Shown here piece by piece: positions 11,247-22,758 of a DNA stretch of 64,000 nucleotides (positions are counted from its first letter, which is position 1; each line of letters starts with the position of its first letter). The translations under genes were made by a program, and so were the position numbers. The stretch covers positions 153,826,759 to 153,890,758 of the forward strand of contig CATIUR010000003.1 of NCBI GenBank assembly GCA_949592205.1. Reading direction: 5' to 3'. The DNA is from Helichrysum umbraculigerum. Its lineage: Eukaryota; Streptophyta; Magnoliopsida; Asterales; Asteraceae. Below the pieces are notes generated by a model that saw only the letters and a program-made list of their open reading frames with translations, made no database searches and was not told where the DNA came from.

Positions 11247-12814
11247 TGATGTCGGCTTATGAAAGCGCGTCTTGTTTTACAATTTATAACTAGAAATACA
11301 TAATAAATACTTTCAAGCAACCAGGCAAGAATACCCGATCAATTGTAAATATAGAATTGGTAAGTCAGATTCGAACACAGGGAAAAGGTGGAATATTTAA
11401 AATAGAAATTAACAATTAACTAGAAAACAGTAAATATGGGGGGCGTTTTAGTTCCGTACGAACATTTGTTTAGAAAACATTTACTTTGAAATAAACAAAC
11501 TTAAATAAAACTTTTAAATTAAAATAATAAATAAATAATAACGATAAATCCTAATTGGAAGGAATAAGTAATTGTATAGTTAATGTCACTTAGATTCATA
11601 TTTCCTGATTTATTACGTATTGATTATCTAATTGTGATTCTTTTAGATCAACTTAATACCAATTTCTTCAATGAATACTAAGTCAAATATGAACTAGCCA
11701 ACGTTTCGGGTCCAACTAATTCCTATAATCTAGGGTCCAACATGAAACACTGGTTCCAATGTCACAAGATGATCAGTCAATTGTGTGCCTTTCCCTAAAT
11801 TATGCATTAAACATTCACAACTCGTTATAATTAACTATATTGATATGACTCAACAAAACCCAATAATTAACTTATTGTCTTGCTCATTTTAAAGTAGATA
11901 ATTATTGTATACTCGACCTATCAGACTCAACGTATTTAGTGATAGTCCAAAACCCTAAGGTAGTACTAGCAATAATCAATAATCTTAAAGGAACTCAATC
12001 TCATTAAAATTATTAATCACGTGAAGCAACAATAATAACTAGTTACCAATAAACAAGTGTCCACGAGCAATATAACCGTTTTCAATCAAATAACTTATTC
12101 AATACGCAATTATAATCGTTCAATAATCATAATCTAAGTTAAATCAACTACACAATCACTTTAATTACTCAATTCATCATAAATCAGTAATAATCAGATC
12201 ATTCAACATCAAATACTTCAATGAAATCGAAATAAAGAAATTATACCGAGTTATAAAGACGAACTACGAATGATTTAGATGAATTATCCTCGTTCTTCAC
12301 CTTTCGTACCTCCAAACTAACCTTAATTTACGAAATATAAACCCCTAAAGTCGTCTGGAACTGAAAGAAAACGAAAACTATCAAAAACTATCGATTTAGA
12401 GTTTTTTTCGCGATTTTATACTTATGTGGTTTTTGATCCATACGGCGTATGGATTTCCATACGGCGTATGGATTGATTTCAAGCCCAGCCCATGTCCGCG
12501 TAACCTGGGCCTCCACTGCAGCAATCCATACGGCGTATGGAATTTCATACGGCGTATGGATGACATTTCCAGCCGAATTTTTGATTTTTCTTCTTTTATT
12601 CTTTTCTTCGACTTCGGCTTTACTTATTTCTTCAAATACGCATCATTTAACTCTTTTATTGACTGTTTTCCTTCCTTTCTTTATAAACGCTCCATTTCCA
12701 CATCTAATTGCAAATATGAACGAAATCAATATCTATTCTAAACAAAATGCAATAAAAACATTCAAGATTAGGGGTAAAATACTACTGAAATATAGTACTT
12801 TTGAGCGTTTATCA
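11247..12814 (-). repeat. 3' LTR of the Athila-like element
   Basis: 1568 bp, near-identical to 18637-20202. On the minus strand it begins TGATAAACGCTC next to the polypurine tract. Confidence 0.92.
12436..12562. repeat. Two pairs of CGGCG-centred palindromes in the 3' LTR
   Basis: ATCCATACGGCGTATGGAT and three near copies: 12436-12454, 12456-12472, 12525-12541 and about 12545-12561. They come as two close pairs about 50 bp apart, with arms CCATA/TATGG around the core CGGCG. The last copy has one arm mismatch. Confidence 0.9.
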
Positions 12815-12832
12815 AACATCCCCCACTTGAAT
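12815..12832 (-). promoter_or_regulatory. Polypurine tract of the Athila-like element
   Basis: Read on the minus strand: AAGTGGGGGATGTT immediately before the LTR. A second, similar tract (plus-strand CATCCCCCACTTAAAG) lies at 13909-13924 inside the element. Confidence 0.75.
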
Positions 12833-14319
12833 CCTACTTGTCCTCAAGTAGACTATCGATTCAAAAATCAACTTCTTAAGAAAACAGTCATCTCCATTAA
12901 TTTAAATAACTAAAATAGGAATTACACAACATCACCCATCTTCAACTCAAATGCTTAAATTTAAAAATCTGTTAATTCTAAAAACAATTATTAAGAAACT
13001 ATGAGATTTACAAAAACTGATCTACACATAGAGTTATTATTCTTAAACATCAAATAGTTCACAATGATTATTGATATTGTTATCCACTTAAACAATCTAT
13101 ATTTGAATACTCGAGCTCAACTTATTATTATTCGTGTAAATATTCCATTAGACTCCAAAAAACTATATACTTTCATACTCATAATATGCCGATATTACAT
13201 ATCTTGAAATTTAATCAAAACAATCATTTTTCAAATCAAGACAGAGGTGACAGGTCTGTGCCTCAACACAACAAAGCAACATAACTTGATTTTGGTTTAG
13301 CAATAATGTTTTTAGTCAAACCATTGGTGACAGGTCTGTACCTCAGTACAACAAAGCGACTTAATTTGACCATATTTTAGAATCATGAGTTATTAAACTC
13401 TTTTGCTCTTTTTCATTAGATATACTGACGGATACCAGGTATGTACTTTCGTACAACAGAGGAAACAACACCCAGTATATCCCCAAATGATATTAATTAA
13501 ATTCCCAAAAATATGGCATATCACACATTACTAATATGAAAATTAAGACATACGTCATACATAGCTAAAGTTCATCCAAAAGAAACATTTACTCCTTAAT
13601 TATCATTTCTTAACAGCTCAAACATTCTCATATAAATCGCTTATCAATACATCATATAATGAAGCTAAATAACATCTTTAATAGCTTTAGTATTTAATTA
13701 ATAGTGTAGAGAATTTTAAATTTAACCTTCATAGTTACAAAATAATTATATCTAGAAAACAAAAATTTTAATGCAAAAATTTGGTTGAAAAATGGGCAAC
13801 TCATAACCTCCTAGTTACTCATCTTAATAAGATAACTATTAACCAAATTACAAAATCATCTACTACTCAACAGAACAATTATGTGGAAATTAAACTTCTT
13901 TTCTCTCCCATCCCCCACTTAAAGATGTACAATGCCCTCATTGTACAAATAATAAAATACTTAAAACGGGAAAAAGAGAAAAGAACTTAGAACAGAAAAA
14001 CTCCCCTGGAATAGTGTGCAGTTTAATGACAAGGATGATACGAATTTCCCACATCCTCTCGATTCAATTTTTCGTTGCGCTGAACTTACTGCCAGCATGA
14101 CACGTACTCACAACACAATTCTGAGGGAACAATCAACAAACATAATTAAATAATACCAAATTAAAACATCCTAATTAAAAATAACTACTACCAAATCCTA
14201 AAACTACCAATCAAACATAATTAATAAAACCTACAAATAAACAGTCATAATAATAATAATAATAAAACAATAATAATAATAGTGTCTGGAATCATAAACC
14301 AAATAGGATGAACATCATC
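12833..14319 (-). other. Non-coding 3' interior of the Athila-like element
   Basis: No coding frame with recognisable domains. Contains three diverged copies of a block like GGTGACAGGTCTGTACCTCA (near 13247, 13325 and 13431), a second polypurine-like tract and an (ATA)n run near 14250-14280. Confidence 0.6.
13247..13470. repeat. Three diverged short tandem repeats
   Basis: Blocks starting GGTGACAGGTCTGTGCCTCA, GGTGACAGGTCTGTACCTCA and, more diverged, GGATACCAGGTATGTACTTT, each followed by a TACAACA or CACAACA-like box. Spacing is about 80-105 bp. Confidence 0.6.
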
Positions 14320-15748
14320 CTAGTCACTGTCATCATCCAGGCGGTACTGGTACTGATGAGAAGGCGTTCCATACTCTGACTGTGGTGGTGGTGGTCGTGG
14401 CATGAACTCTGGTGGCATCTGGTACTGGAATGGCTGATACGCGGGTCCAGATGGAAACTGACCAAACAGCTGCTCAAACAAGCCATCCTGGTAGTCCAAG
14501 TGTGCACTGGTCTGATGGAAATGCTGTCTCTGCATACGATCTATCTGATCAAACCTCTGGGTCTGATGTAACTGCATCTGGTGCATCTGCTGAGACAACT
14601 GATCAAACTCCGTAGCATAACCTCTGTTACGGCCTCGTGCCGTACCTCGACCTCTATCACTGCCACTCGTATCTCCTCTGGCTCTAGCCTGCCTCGACTG
14701 CAAAGTCTGTCCTACTGGAGTAATCGGAACCCAGTAATACATCTCTGCAGGACCACCATAGGTAATGCATGGCTCAATGAGAGCAAAACGCCTCCAACCT
14801 GCGTGCAGTCAACCATCCCATACTAGGCTGAACAATCGTGCATGACCCCATCTCATCCTAAGTAGCCAAACCAAAGTATCTCGCCAATCGAGTAACAAAG
14901 TGACCTCCACACAAACTACTACCATCTCTAGTACCAGTAGCTCTCTTCGACATCCACTTCGCCAACCTCCAAGGTACATTCACTAACCTCTTCCTGATAA
15001 TCGAGCTCAAATAAAACAAGTCAGGCCTCGAAACTTTCTCAGGCCCCTCCTTGCGACCAACAATGGTGTAAGTCAACAATTTGTGAATGAGTCGATGACG
15101 AGGATCTCGAATACGCGTGTAAGAAGGTGTCGAACTACCATAACTACCCTGGGCAATAAACTGCCACTCCTGCTCAATTTCCAAATCAGTGAGCTTCTTC
15201 ACAGCACCTGCAGAAATGTGGTTTAAAAAGTGAGGATTATCCAGCTCATTGGGCTCATAAAGCCCCAATCCCAAAGCAAACTGAACCAAGGTCATCTGTT
15301 TGGGTTGTCCCCCTAGCTGGAAGAAAATGGAGTTCTCAGTCCATTGAGTCGACCTGGCATCAAACCTAAAAGTGCTGTAAAACTCAACAACCAACTCTCA
15401 GTAGATATCCTCCCTGATACCGAATAACCGGGACCAAGCATAGGAAACAAATCCAATGTTTCCATCCTCTAGTACATATGGAACTGCAAGTAAATTCCTA
15501 ATGGCTTCAGCACCATTAGTAAACCCCTCTCTAGCAATCACATGCTCCAAAACATTCCAGTTAACAGCATCAAACACCTCAATTGACTGGCCAATATTGG
15601 AAGCCAGACGATCTCTAAACTGCATCCTAGCAGTCTCAGAATACGACCCATGAAAAGTGAGATATCTGTGGGATCTAATCAATGGGTTTCCCAAAGCTTC
15701 ACCTCCTCGTGCTCTCCTGTTAGACATGATAACTGCTAAACCAAACAA
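14320..15748 (-). pseudogene. ATHILA ORF1-like gene, broken by two stops and a frameshift
   Basis: Minus-strand frame from ATG at 15740 or 15748. It resembles the plant retrotransposon ORF1 family (blocks FHGSYSETARMQFRDRLA, VEFYSTFRFD, FFQLGGQPKQMTLVQFALGL). An in-frame TGA at 15398-15400, where TGG (Trp) would read through, splits it; a TAG follows at 14858-14860, and a frameshift before 14742 leads to a tail rich in R/G and then Q/M (SQQMHQMQLHQTQRF). The family call is from memory of the domain's look; confidence is moderate. With the LTRs so alike, the damage probably predates the last transposition, which would mean mobilisation in trans. Confidence 0.6.
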
Positions 15749-17059
15749 TTGTTAATAATACTAAATAAGCAGTTAATTGCAAAAAAGTTACTAAAAATTT
15801 CGGCAGCATTTCGGCTTAAAATTGAATAATCCACCATAAAGGTTTAGCCTAAAACTACCGCAACAATCAATTTCATGAACCTAAATTGCAATTTTTAAAC
15901 AAAAACTACTCAATATGCATACATGTATATACTTAATTAAATATCCCCGACAATTGTCTAATCAAATGCATTATAATAACTTGGTACCATTATGAATATA
16001 CGAAATTGCACAATCACTAAACTCGAGTATTAGCAACTAGCAAACATCCATATAATATCAAAATGAATTATCATAACATAATTAATCAAAATAACAACTT
16101 ATCACATAACCGTAATCACAAACACTTGTGTACCAAACAAATATTTGCATTAATCATCATGTGGTCAGAAAATTAATAAGCACTAAATTAAAACATAGCA
16201 TAATTGAGTTTCTCATATTCACATTTTATCATCACGAACGAATAATTCGAATAACATAAAATATGCAATACAATTGAAAAACGAGCATGACATTGCAATG
16301 TATATAGCAACTAGAACATAATTCAATCAAAACATGCTAATAATCATACACATATCCGAAATACCCAAAAAAAATCTACAATAAACCCTAACTTCCAAAC
16401 GAGTGATTTAACCAACGAAAATGAAAACGGGAAGTTATACCTTGTAGAGGAAAGTGCGTGTAACACGAATACACAAAAATGGTGATGAATGCGTGGCCGG
16501 AATTTCCGTTTGGGGGTTGTGGGTGTGAAAGCCGTAGGTGGTTTTGAAGAAAAAGGTTTTGGGTGAAAAATGAGGAAGAAGGGGCTGCTGGCGGTTTTCT
16601 GCATTTTTGATCAATACGGCGTATGGATTCCATACGGCGTATGGATTAAACAGGCCCATGTCAACTCATTAAACCCAGTCAACGGCCCGGTCCAGCGGCC
16701 CAACCAATCCGTACGGCGTATGGATTCCATACGGCGTATGGATTAAAAAATCAGAATTTTTCAAAAACGATTTTCAAACCCATTTTCAATCCAAAATTAT
16801 CACTAACTTTATATAATTAAATCTCAAACCTGGAGGATAATCACGACTTCAAAATCTTCACAATTCCACACTATAAAATAAATAACAATAATTAACAAAC
16901 ATTAAAAAGAATAATATTCAAAATAATACTTAATATTCAAATCACACATTCAAAAATAAAAATTCAAAACAATCAAAAGTCTAACATAATCCAAAACAAA
17001 CCAGAATGTTAGAAACAATCCAATAGCATAAGAAATATAAAAAGGATTAAACGATGAAA
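15749..17059 (-). other. AT-rich spacer between the two ORFs of the Athila-like element
   Basis: No gene seen. Carries two pairs of CGGCG palindromes at 16612-16648 and 16706-16743 and is otherwise AT-rich. Confidence 0.6.
16612..16743. repeat. Two further pairs of CGGCG palindromes, internal
   Basis: Pairs like ATACGGCGTATGGATTCCAT occur at 16612-16648 and 16706-16743, about 60 bp apart. This is the same motif and pairing as in the LTRs, but in the spacer between the ORFs. Confidence 0.88.
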
Positions 17060-18271
17060 TTAGTTCAATGGATAGAGGACAAGGAAGCTCTTCATCATTT
17101 CAGTGACTACATTTTCAACCCCATTACCAAAAGTCGCAAAACTTTCCAAGTGTCCATTGGTAACATGCTGAAGATAGACCAAGTCCCAGCTGATTCCCTT
17201 TATCACCTTATTATTTACTCCCTCAGGTGCCAATACTAACTTATCACCTACTAGCTTGTACTCACAGTCAGGATGGTTCTTCTCAAACTCACTCATAAAC
17301 TCCAAACAATCTGCCACTATCCCAGCATGCTTACTCAGAAACGGTTCCTTCCTTAAACTTCTTATTCTAGTTTCAATCCCTGCAATTACCTCATTCTGAA
17401 CACAAGTTAGTTCTAATCCTGAATCTTTGAAGATTTCAACCAATTTAGTGTATATTTCCACCATCCCATAGTGGAAATGCTCCCTCATAGTTAGAACCTT
17501 ATTGTTATCAACTAAAACATCCAAGTTCAGTACCACATAAGTAGCCAAATCAATATCAAAATGAGGATGAATGAAATCCGAGTGAGGCCTTTCTTCCTCT
17601 TTCTTAGCAAAGCGATCCATTTTTGTCACCATTTCATGAAGATAGTAATGAATAGTACTCGTAACAATGAACTGATGAGGTGTAATATCCGTCAAATGGT
17701 CATCTGAATGTAGCAATCGAACCAATTCTCTTAAACCAAACCTAAATTCCTTGTCTGCTTCTGCCTTTGGATGACCAGTAACCTCGTACAGAGCCCTAAG
17801 CATACGGCCAAGACACGCGGTCTGATTTGCCGAATAAGGAAATGCAGAATGCCTCAGAATCTCATAAATCTCCGTATATCTTTTCTTCTGAGCTGTGTAG
17901 AATTTCTCTTCCTCCTTAATCCTAGTTTCTAGAGATTCCCCAAAAGTAGTGAGGGCAATATAGAATTGCCTATCAATCCCATACTGACTCTCAATCAAAG
18001 CTGCCTCTAACACATCATTTACCAAAACCCTCTGACTATCAGTAAAATCCACAGTGGACCTGCTAATAATCTCATAACTGAAAGGGATATCCCCTCTAAA
18101 CTCCTCAAGTGCCGATAGCAACCCCTGACAAGATGAAGTAATAGGAACGGGAATACGGCCTAATTGGGTATAAGGAGGCACCCTCTCTGCGGAACTAGCA
18201 TCCGAATTAGCAGACTGATCCCTATTAACCATGTTATTATCATTAGCATCACTTTCAAAACTCCTCGCCAT
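17060..18271 (-). CDS. Intact 403-aa ORF of unknown function carried by the element
   Basis: The first ORF after the primer-binding site, with ATG at 18271 and about 340 bp of leader. It is uninterrupted. The protein starts MARSFESDANDNN with an acidic, Asn/Ser-rich tail, then a mostly helical body with no zinc knuckle, protease or other retroelement motif that I recognise, and no signal peptide or membrane segment. Lys/Glu-rich stretches (KEEEKFYTAQKKRY) suggest a soluble alpha-helical fold. Its position is that of a gag or of the extra upstream ORF known in some Tat-lineage elements; it could also be captured host sequence. It is the only undamaged ORF in the element, next to a decayed ORF1. 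Function unknown. Confidence 0.6.
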   Translation of the reverse strand: MARSFESDANDNNMVNRDQSANSDASSAERVPPYTQLGRIPVPITSSCQGLLSALEEFRGDIPFSYEIISRSTVDFTDSQRVLVNDVLEAALIESQYGIDRQFYIALTTFGESLETRIKEEEKFYTAQKKRYTEIYEILRHSAFPYSANQTACLGRMLRALYEVTGHPKAEADKEFRFGLRELVRLLHSDDHLTDITPHQFIVTSTIHYYLHEMVTKMDRFAKKEEERPHSDFIHPHFDIDLATYVVLNLDVLVDNNKVLTMREHFHYGMVEIYTKLVEIFKDSGLELTCVQNEVIAGIETRIRSLRKEPFLSKHAGIVADCLEFMSEFEKNHPDCEYKLVGDKLVLAPEGVNNKVIKGISWDLVYLQHVTNGHLESFATFGNGVENVVTEMMKSFLVLYPLN

Positions 18272-18392
18272 TGGACAAACCTAAATAAAAATAAATCTGA
18301 AAATACAAAACACTACGAACGAAAAACAAGTTAGTTCACACAAAATAAACAAAATTAAAATAACATGTACAACTTTAAAATAAATGGAACTC

Positions 18393-18424
18393 CAACCGGC
18401 GGACGGATTTCCATCCGCCGGTTG
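18393..18424. repeat. 11-bp stem hairpin in the element's 5' leader
   Basis: CAACCGGCGGA and its exact reverse complement TCCGCCGGTTG are separated by 10 bases. It lies between the primer-binding site and the 403-aa ORF, so it would be in the genomic RNA leader, where packaging and dimer signals sit in retroelements. No role is proven. Confidence 0.85.
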
Positions 18425-18609
18425 AAACTAAAACCCCAAAAGTTCAACCAATTAAAGGATAATTAGTTTCAACCAATGAATTTATAAAAACCTGTTACAC
18501 AATTACTTAATTTACTTTAAACAACTTTACACAATTATTTATTTAATAAAATAATTTTAGAAATCAAAGTTTACAAACAACTAACTCCTATTTAAATAAT
18601 CACAACCGC

Positions 18610-18636
18610 TTTTCCCCAGCAGCGGCGTCAAAAACT
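18610..18636 (-). promoter_or_regulatory. Primer-binding site of the Athila-like element
   Basis: The minus strand reads ATCAAGTTTTTGACGCCGCT then GCTGGGG next to the LTR. This resembles the TGGCGCCGTTGCCGGGG site of Athila/Tat elements, with a few changes. Confidence 0.75.
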
Positions 18637-20202
18637 TGATGTCGGCTTATGAAAGCGCGTCTTGTTTTACAATTTATAACTAGAAATACCTAATAAATAC
18701 TTTCAAGCAACCAGGCAAGAATACCCGATCAATTGTAAATATAGAATTGGTAAGTCAGATTCGAACACAGGGAAAAGGTGGAATATTTAAAATAGAAATT
18801 AACAATTAACTAGAAAACAATAAATATGGGGGGCGTTTTAGTTCCGTACGAACATTTGTTTAGAAAACATTTACTTTGAAATAAACAAACTTAAATAAAA
18901 CTTTTAAATTAAAATAATAAATAAATAATAACGATAAATCCTAATTGGAAGGAATAAGTAATTGTATAGTTAATGTCACTTAGATTCATATTTCCCGATT
19001 TATTACGTATTGATTATCTAATTGTGATTCTTTTAGATCAACTTAATACCAAATTCTTCAATGAATACTAAGTCAAATATGAACTAGCCAACGTTTCGGG
19101 TCCAACTAATTCCTATAATCTAGGGTCCAACATGAAACACTGGTTCCAATGTCACAAGATGATCAGTCAATTGTGTGCCTTTCCCTAAATTATGCATTAA
19201 ACATTCACAACTCGTTATAATTAACTCTATTGGTATGACTCAACAATACCCAATAATTAACTTATTGTCTTGCTCATTTTAAAGTAGATAATTATTGTAT
19301 ACTCGACCTATCAGACTCAACGTATTTAGTGATAGTCCAAAACCCTAAGGTAGTACTAGCAATAATCAATAATCTTAAAGGAACTCAATCTCATTAAAAT
19401 TATTAATCACGTGAAGCAACAATAATAACTAGTTACCAATAAACAAGTGTCCACGAGCAATATAACCGTTTTCAATCAAATAAATTATTCAATACGCAAT
19501 TATAATCGTTCAATAATCATAATCTAAGTTAAATCAACTACACAATCACTTTAATTACTCAATTCATCATAAATCAGTAATAATCAGATCATTCAACATC
19601 AAATACTTCAATGAAATCGAAATAAAGAAATTATACCGAGTTATAAAGATGAACTACGAATGATTTAGATGAATTATCCTCGTTCTTCACCTTTCGTACC
19701 TCCAAACTAACCTTAATTTACGAAATATAAACCCCTAAAGTCGTCTGGAACTGAAAGAAAACGAAAACTATCAAAAACTATCGATTTAGGGTTTTTTCGC
19801 GATTTTATACTTATGTGGTTTTTGATCCATACGGCGTATGGATTTCCATACGGCGTATGGATTGATTTCAAGCCCAGCCCATGTCCGCGTAACCTGGGCC
19901 TCCACTGCAGCAATCCATACCGCGTATGGAATTCCATACGGCGTATGGATGACATTTCCAGCCGAATTTTTGATTTTTCTTCTTTTATTCTTTTCTTCGA
20001 CTTCGGCTTTACTTATTTCTTCAAATACGCATCATTTAACTCTTTTATTGACTGTTTTCCTTCCTTTCTTCATAAACGCTCCATTTCCACATCTAATTGC
20101 AAATATGAACGAAATCAATATCTATTCTAAACAAAATGCAATAAAAACATTCAAGATTAGGGGTAAAATACTACTGAAATATAGTACTTTTGAGCGTTTT
20201 CA
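18637..20202 (-). repeat. 5' LTR of the Athila-like element
   Basis: 1566 bp, matching 11247-12814. One palindrome core has mutated here (CCATACCGCGTATGG at about 19914), the other three are intact. Confidence 0.92.
19825..19951. repeat. Two pairs of CGGCG palindromes in the 5' LTR
   Basis: Counterparts of 12436-12562. The copy at about 19934-19950 has a perfect arm (TTCCATACGGCGTATGGA) where the 3' LTR has TTTCATACGG; the copy at about 19914 has a core change instead. Confidence 0.88.
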
Positions 20203-22758
20203 ATGGCTTCTTTCCATTGGGGTCCTTCAGAAGAAGTAACTGCTTCTCAATAGGTGTTGGGTTCACTTTCTACCATGAAAGAGACAAAATCAGGACCAAA
20301 CGACTTCTCAACCCTTGCCCTTTTATTTCTTCTTGGTTCAACATCCTCTTCTTCGGATTGTTCTTGTCTAACTTGACTATCTAGTCTTTCATCATGATTA
20401 ACCTCGTTAGGTTGTTCATCATGATTAACCACACTAGGTTGTTCATATGAAGTTAGACAAGGAAACACGTTTTCAAAGAACGAAGCATTCCTTGATTCCA
20501 TAATCGTATTCTTGTGTATATCGGGAATCTTAGATTCATGCACAAAAAATCGATAGACACTACTATGGTGAGCATATCCAATGAATATGCAATCCACAGT
20601 TTTCGGTGCAATCTTTACCGTTTTAGGTGGCAGAACAACCACCTTGGCTAAACACCCCCCACACTTTTAAGTATTTGTAGGAAGGTTTCCTTCCCGTCCA
20701 TAATTCATATGGGGTTTCATCCTTATTTTTTCCGAGGTATCTTATTCAAAAGATAATTAGCCGAGAGTATAGCTTCTCCCCACATGTTCTGCCCTAATCC
20801 AGAACTTATTAACATGACATTCATCATTTCTTTCAAGGTACGGTTCTTTCTCTCGGAAATACCATTTTTTGAGGTGAGTAAGGAGCGGTGAATTCATGTC
20901 TAATACCATGTTGCTCACAAAATTCAGCAAATGGTGATACATATTCACCTCCTCTATCACTTCTAACTACCTTGATTTTCTTATTAAGTTGATTCTCAAC
21001 TTCATTCTTGTATAGCACGAATTTATCAATTGCTTCATCTTTACTTTTAAGTAAATATACATAACAATATTTTGTGCTATCATCAATAAATGTGATGAAA
21101 TACTTGTTGGCACCTCTTGTTGGAGTTGATTTTAAATCACAAATATCCGTGTGAATTATATCAAGTGGTTCGGTTTTTCTTTCAACCGATTGGAATGATG
21201 ATCTAGTAAGTTTGGATTCAACACATGTTTTACACTTGTAATTTGAGTCAATATGAAACGTTGGTATGCAATTCAATTTAATCAAATGACAAATAGAATT
21301 AAAATTAACATGACTAAGACGACCATGCCACATATTAGAAGAAGACTCAAGCATATAAGTAGAACTAGTAGTAGTCTTATTCATTTCACTTTTGATAACC
21401 ATTACATTGAGTTTGAACATACCATTTAGGGCATAGTCCTTACCAACATAAATACCATTCTTGGTCAACACGACCTTATCAGACTCAAACACAAGCCTAA
21501 AACCAAACTTATTAAGCAACCACCCGGACACGAGATTCTTACGAATCTCGGGCACATACAACACATTGTTCAATGTGAGCTCTTTCTCGGAGGTCATCTT
21601 CAAGATCACTTTTCCTTCACCCTTGATTTCAGCGGTAGCCGAGTTTCCCATGAAGAGCTTTTCACCATCCTCAACTTCCTTGAATGTGTGGAAGAGACTC
21701 TTATCGGAACAAACATGACGTGTAGCCCCGGTATCAACCCACCAACCTTTGGAATCAGTATCCACAAGGTTCACTTCCGAAATCATCATACTAAGATCGG
21801 AAACCATAGCAACAAGTCCCATCACATCATCATCCACCATGTTAGCTTGACGTGAAGATTCACGTTTTGGCTTCTTACAATTAGCAGCCCTATGACCCGG
21901 TTGATCACAATTGTAACAAGTCCCTTGGAATTTCTTTTTCACAATCCCAGCTTTCGGACCAAGGTTCACAGTTTTCCCCTTGCCATTCTTTTCATTATTT
22001 CTTTTGCCTTTGCCTTTGTAGTTCTTATTTGCCTTGGACGACTGACCTTGTTCCACTATATTTGCTTTAGCAGAAGTAGCCGTGTAGCTACTCTTTTGAG
22101 CCAACTTATTGTCCTCTTCAATCCTGAGACGAACAATAAGATCTTCTACTGACATCTCCTTACGCTTATGTTTGAGATAGTTTTTAAAATCCACCTAACC
22201 GGGAGGTAACTTCTCAATCATAGCTGCAACCTGAAAAGTCTCACTTAGTGTCATACCTTCAGCGTGAATATCATGAAGTATGATTTGTAGTTCTTGTACT
22301 TGACTGATCACAGTCTTAGAATCAACCATCTTATAATCCAAAAACCGAGCTACCACAAATTTCTTGGTTCCAGCATCCTCTGTTTTATACTTCCGATCCA
22401 ATGATTCCTATAGTTCTTTGGAAGTCTTGATTTGACAATAAACATTGTACAATCCATCAACCAAGCAATTCAATACATAGTTCCGACAAATAAAGTCAGA
22501 ATGGTTCCAAGCTTCAACAGCTCTCAAAGCTTGTGCATCGGTTTCCCCTTCAGCAAGTTGGGGTACAGATTCGGTCAAGAACCGAGACAAATTCAGGGTA
22601 GTGAGATAGAAGAGCATCTTCTGCTGCCACGTCTTAAAGTGCAAACCAGAAAACTTTTCCGGCCTCTCAGCATGAGTAGCAATAGTTGGAACGGTCACAG
22701 CTGCAGTGTTAGCACCAGACACTGGTTGCTTTGAAGCACTCGATTGACCCTCAGCCAT
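20203..22758 (-). pseudogene. Copia B gag, protease and integrase
   Basis: ATG at 22758 (MAEGQSSASK). Gag body, zinc knuckle CYNCDQPGHRAANC, protease site DTGATRHVC, pre-integrase CxxC block (CKTCVESK) and integrase core with HTDICDL, FIDDSTKYCYVYLLKSKDEA and SDRGGEYVSPFAEFC. Two in-frame TAG stops (22408-22410 and 22195-22197) lie where TGG (Trp) would read through; frameshifts lie near 20833-20960 and 20640-20757. The last part (IFIGYAHHSSVYRFF) leads to the junction at 20203, where the reading continues at 11246. This element is dead. Confidence 0.92.

Larger units (their letters stand above)
11247..20202 (-). mobile_element. Complete Athila/Tat-like LTR element without pol, in Copia B
   Basis: LTRs at 11247-12814 and 18637-20202; each reads TGATGTCGG at one end and finishes with TCA at the other. 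A perfect target duplication ATGGC flanks it (11242-11246, 20203-20207). The primer-binding site (18610-18636) and polypurine tract (12815-12832) set the minus orientation. By eye the LTRs differ at about 14 positions plus two small indels over 1.57 kb, so the insertion is recent. The interior carries a 403-aa ORF and a broken ATHILA-ORF1-like gene but no protease, RT, RNase H or integrase, so it must rely on another element. Confidence 0.92.

Noticed and set aside
12424..12913. 105- and 154-codon frames, repeated at 19813-20239
   Set aside because: They lie in both LTRs, on the strand opposite to the element, and are explained by the LTR sequence.
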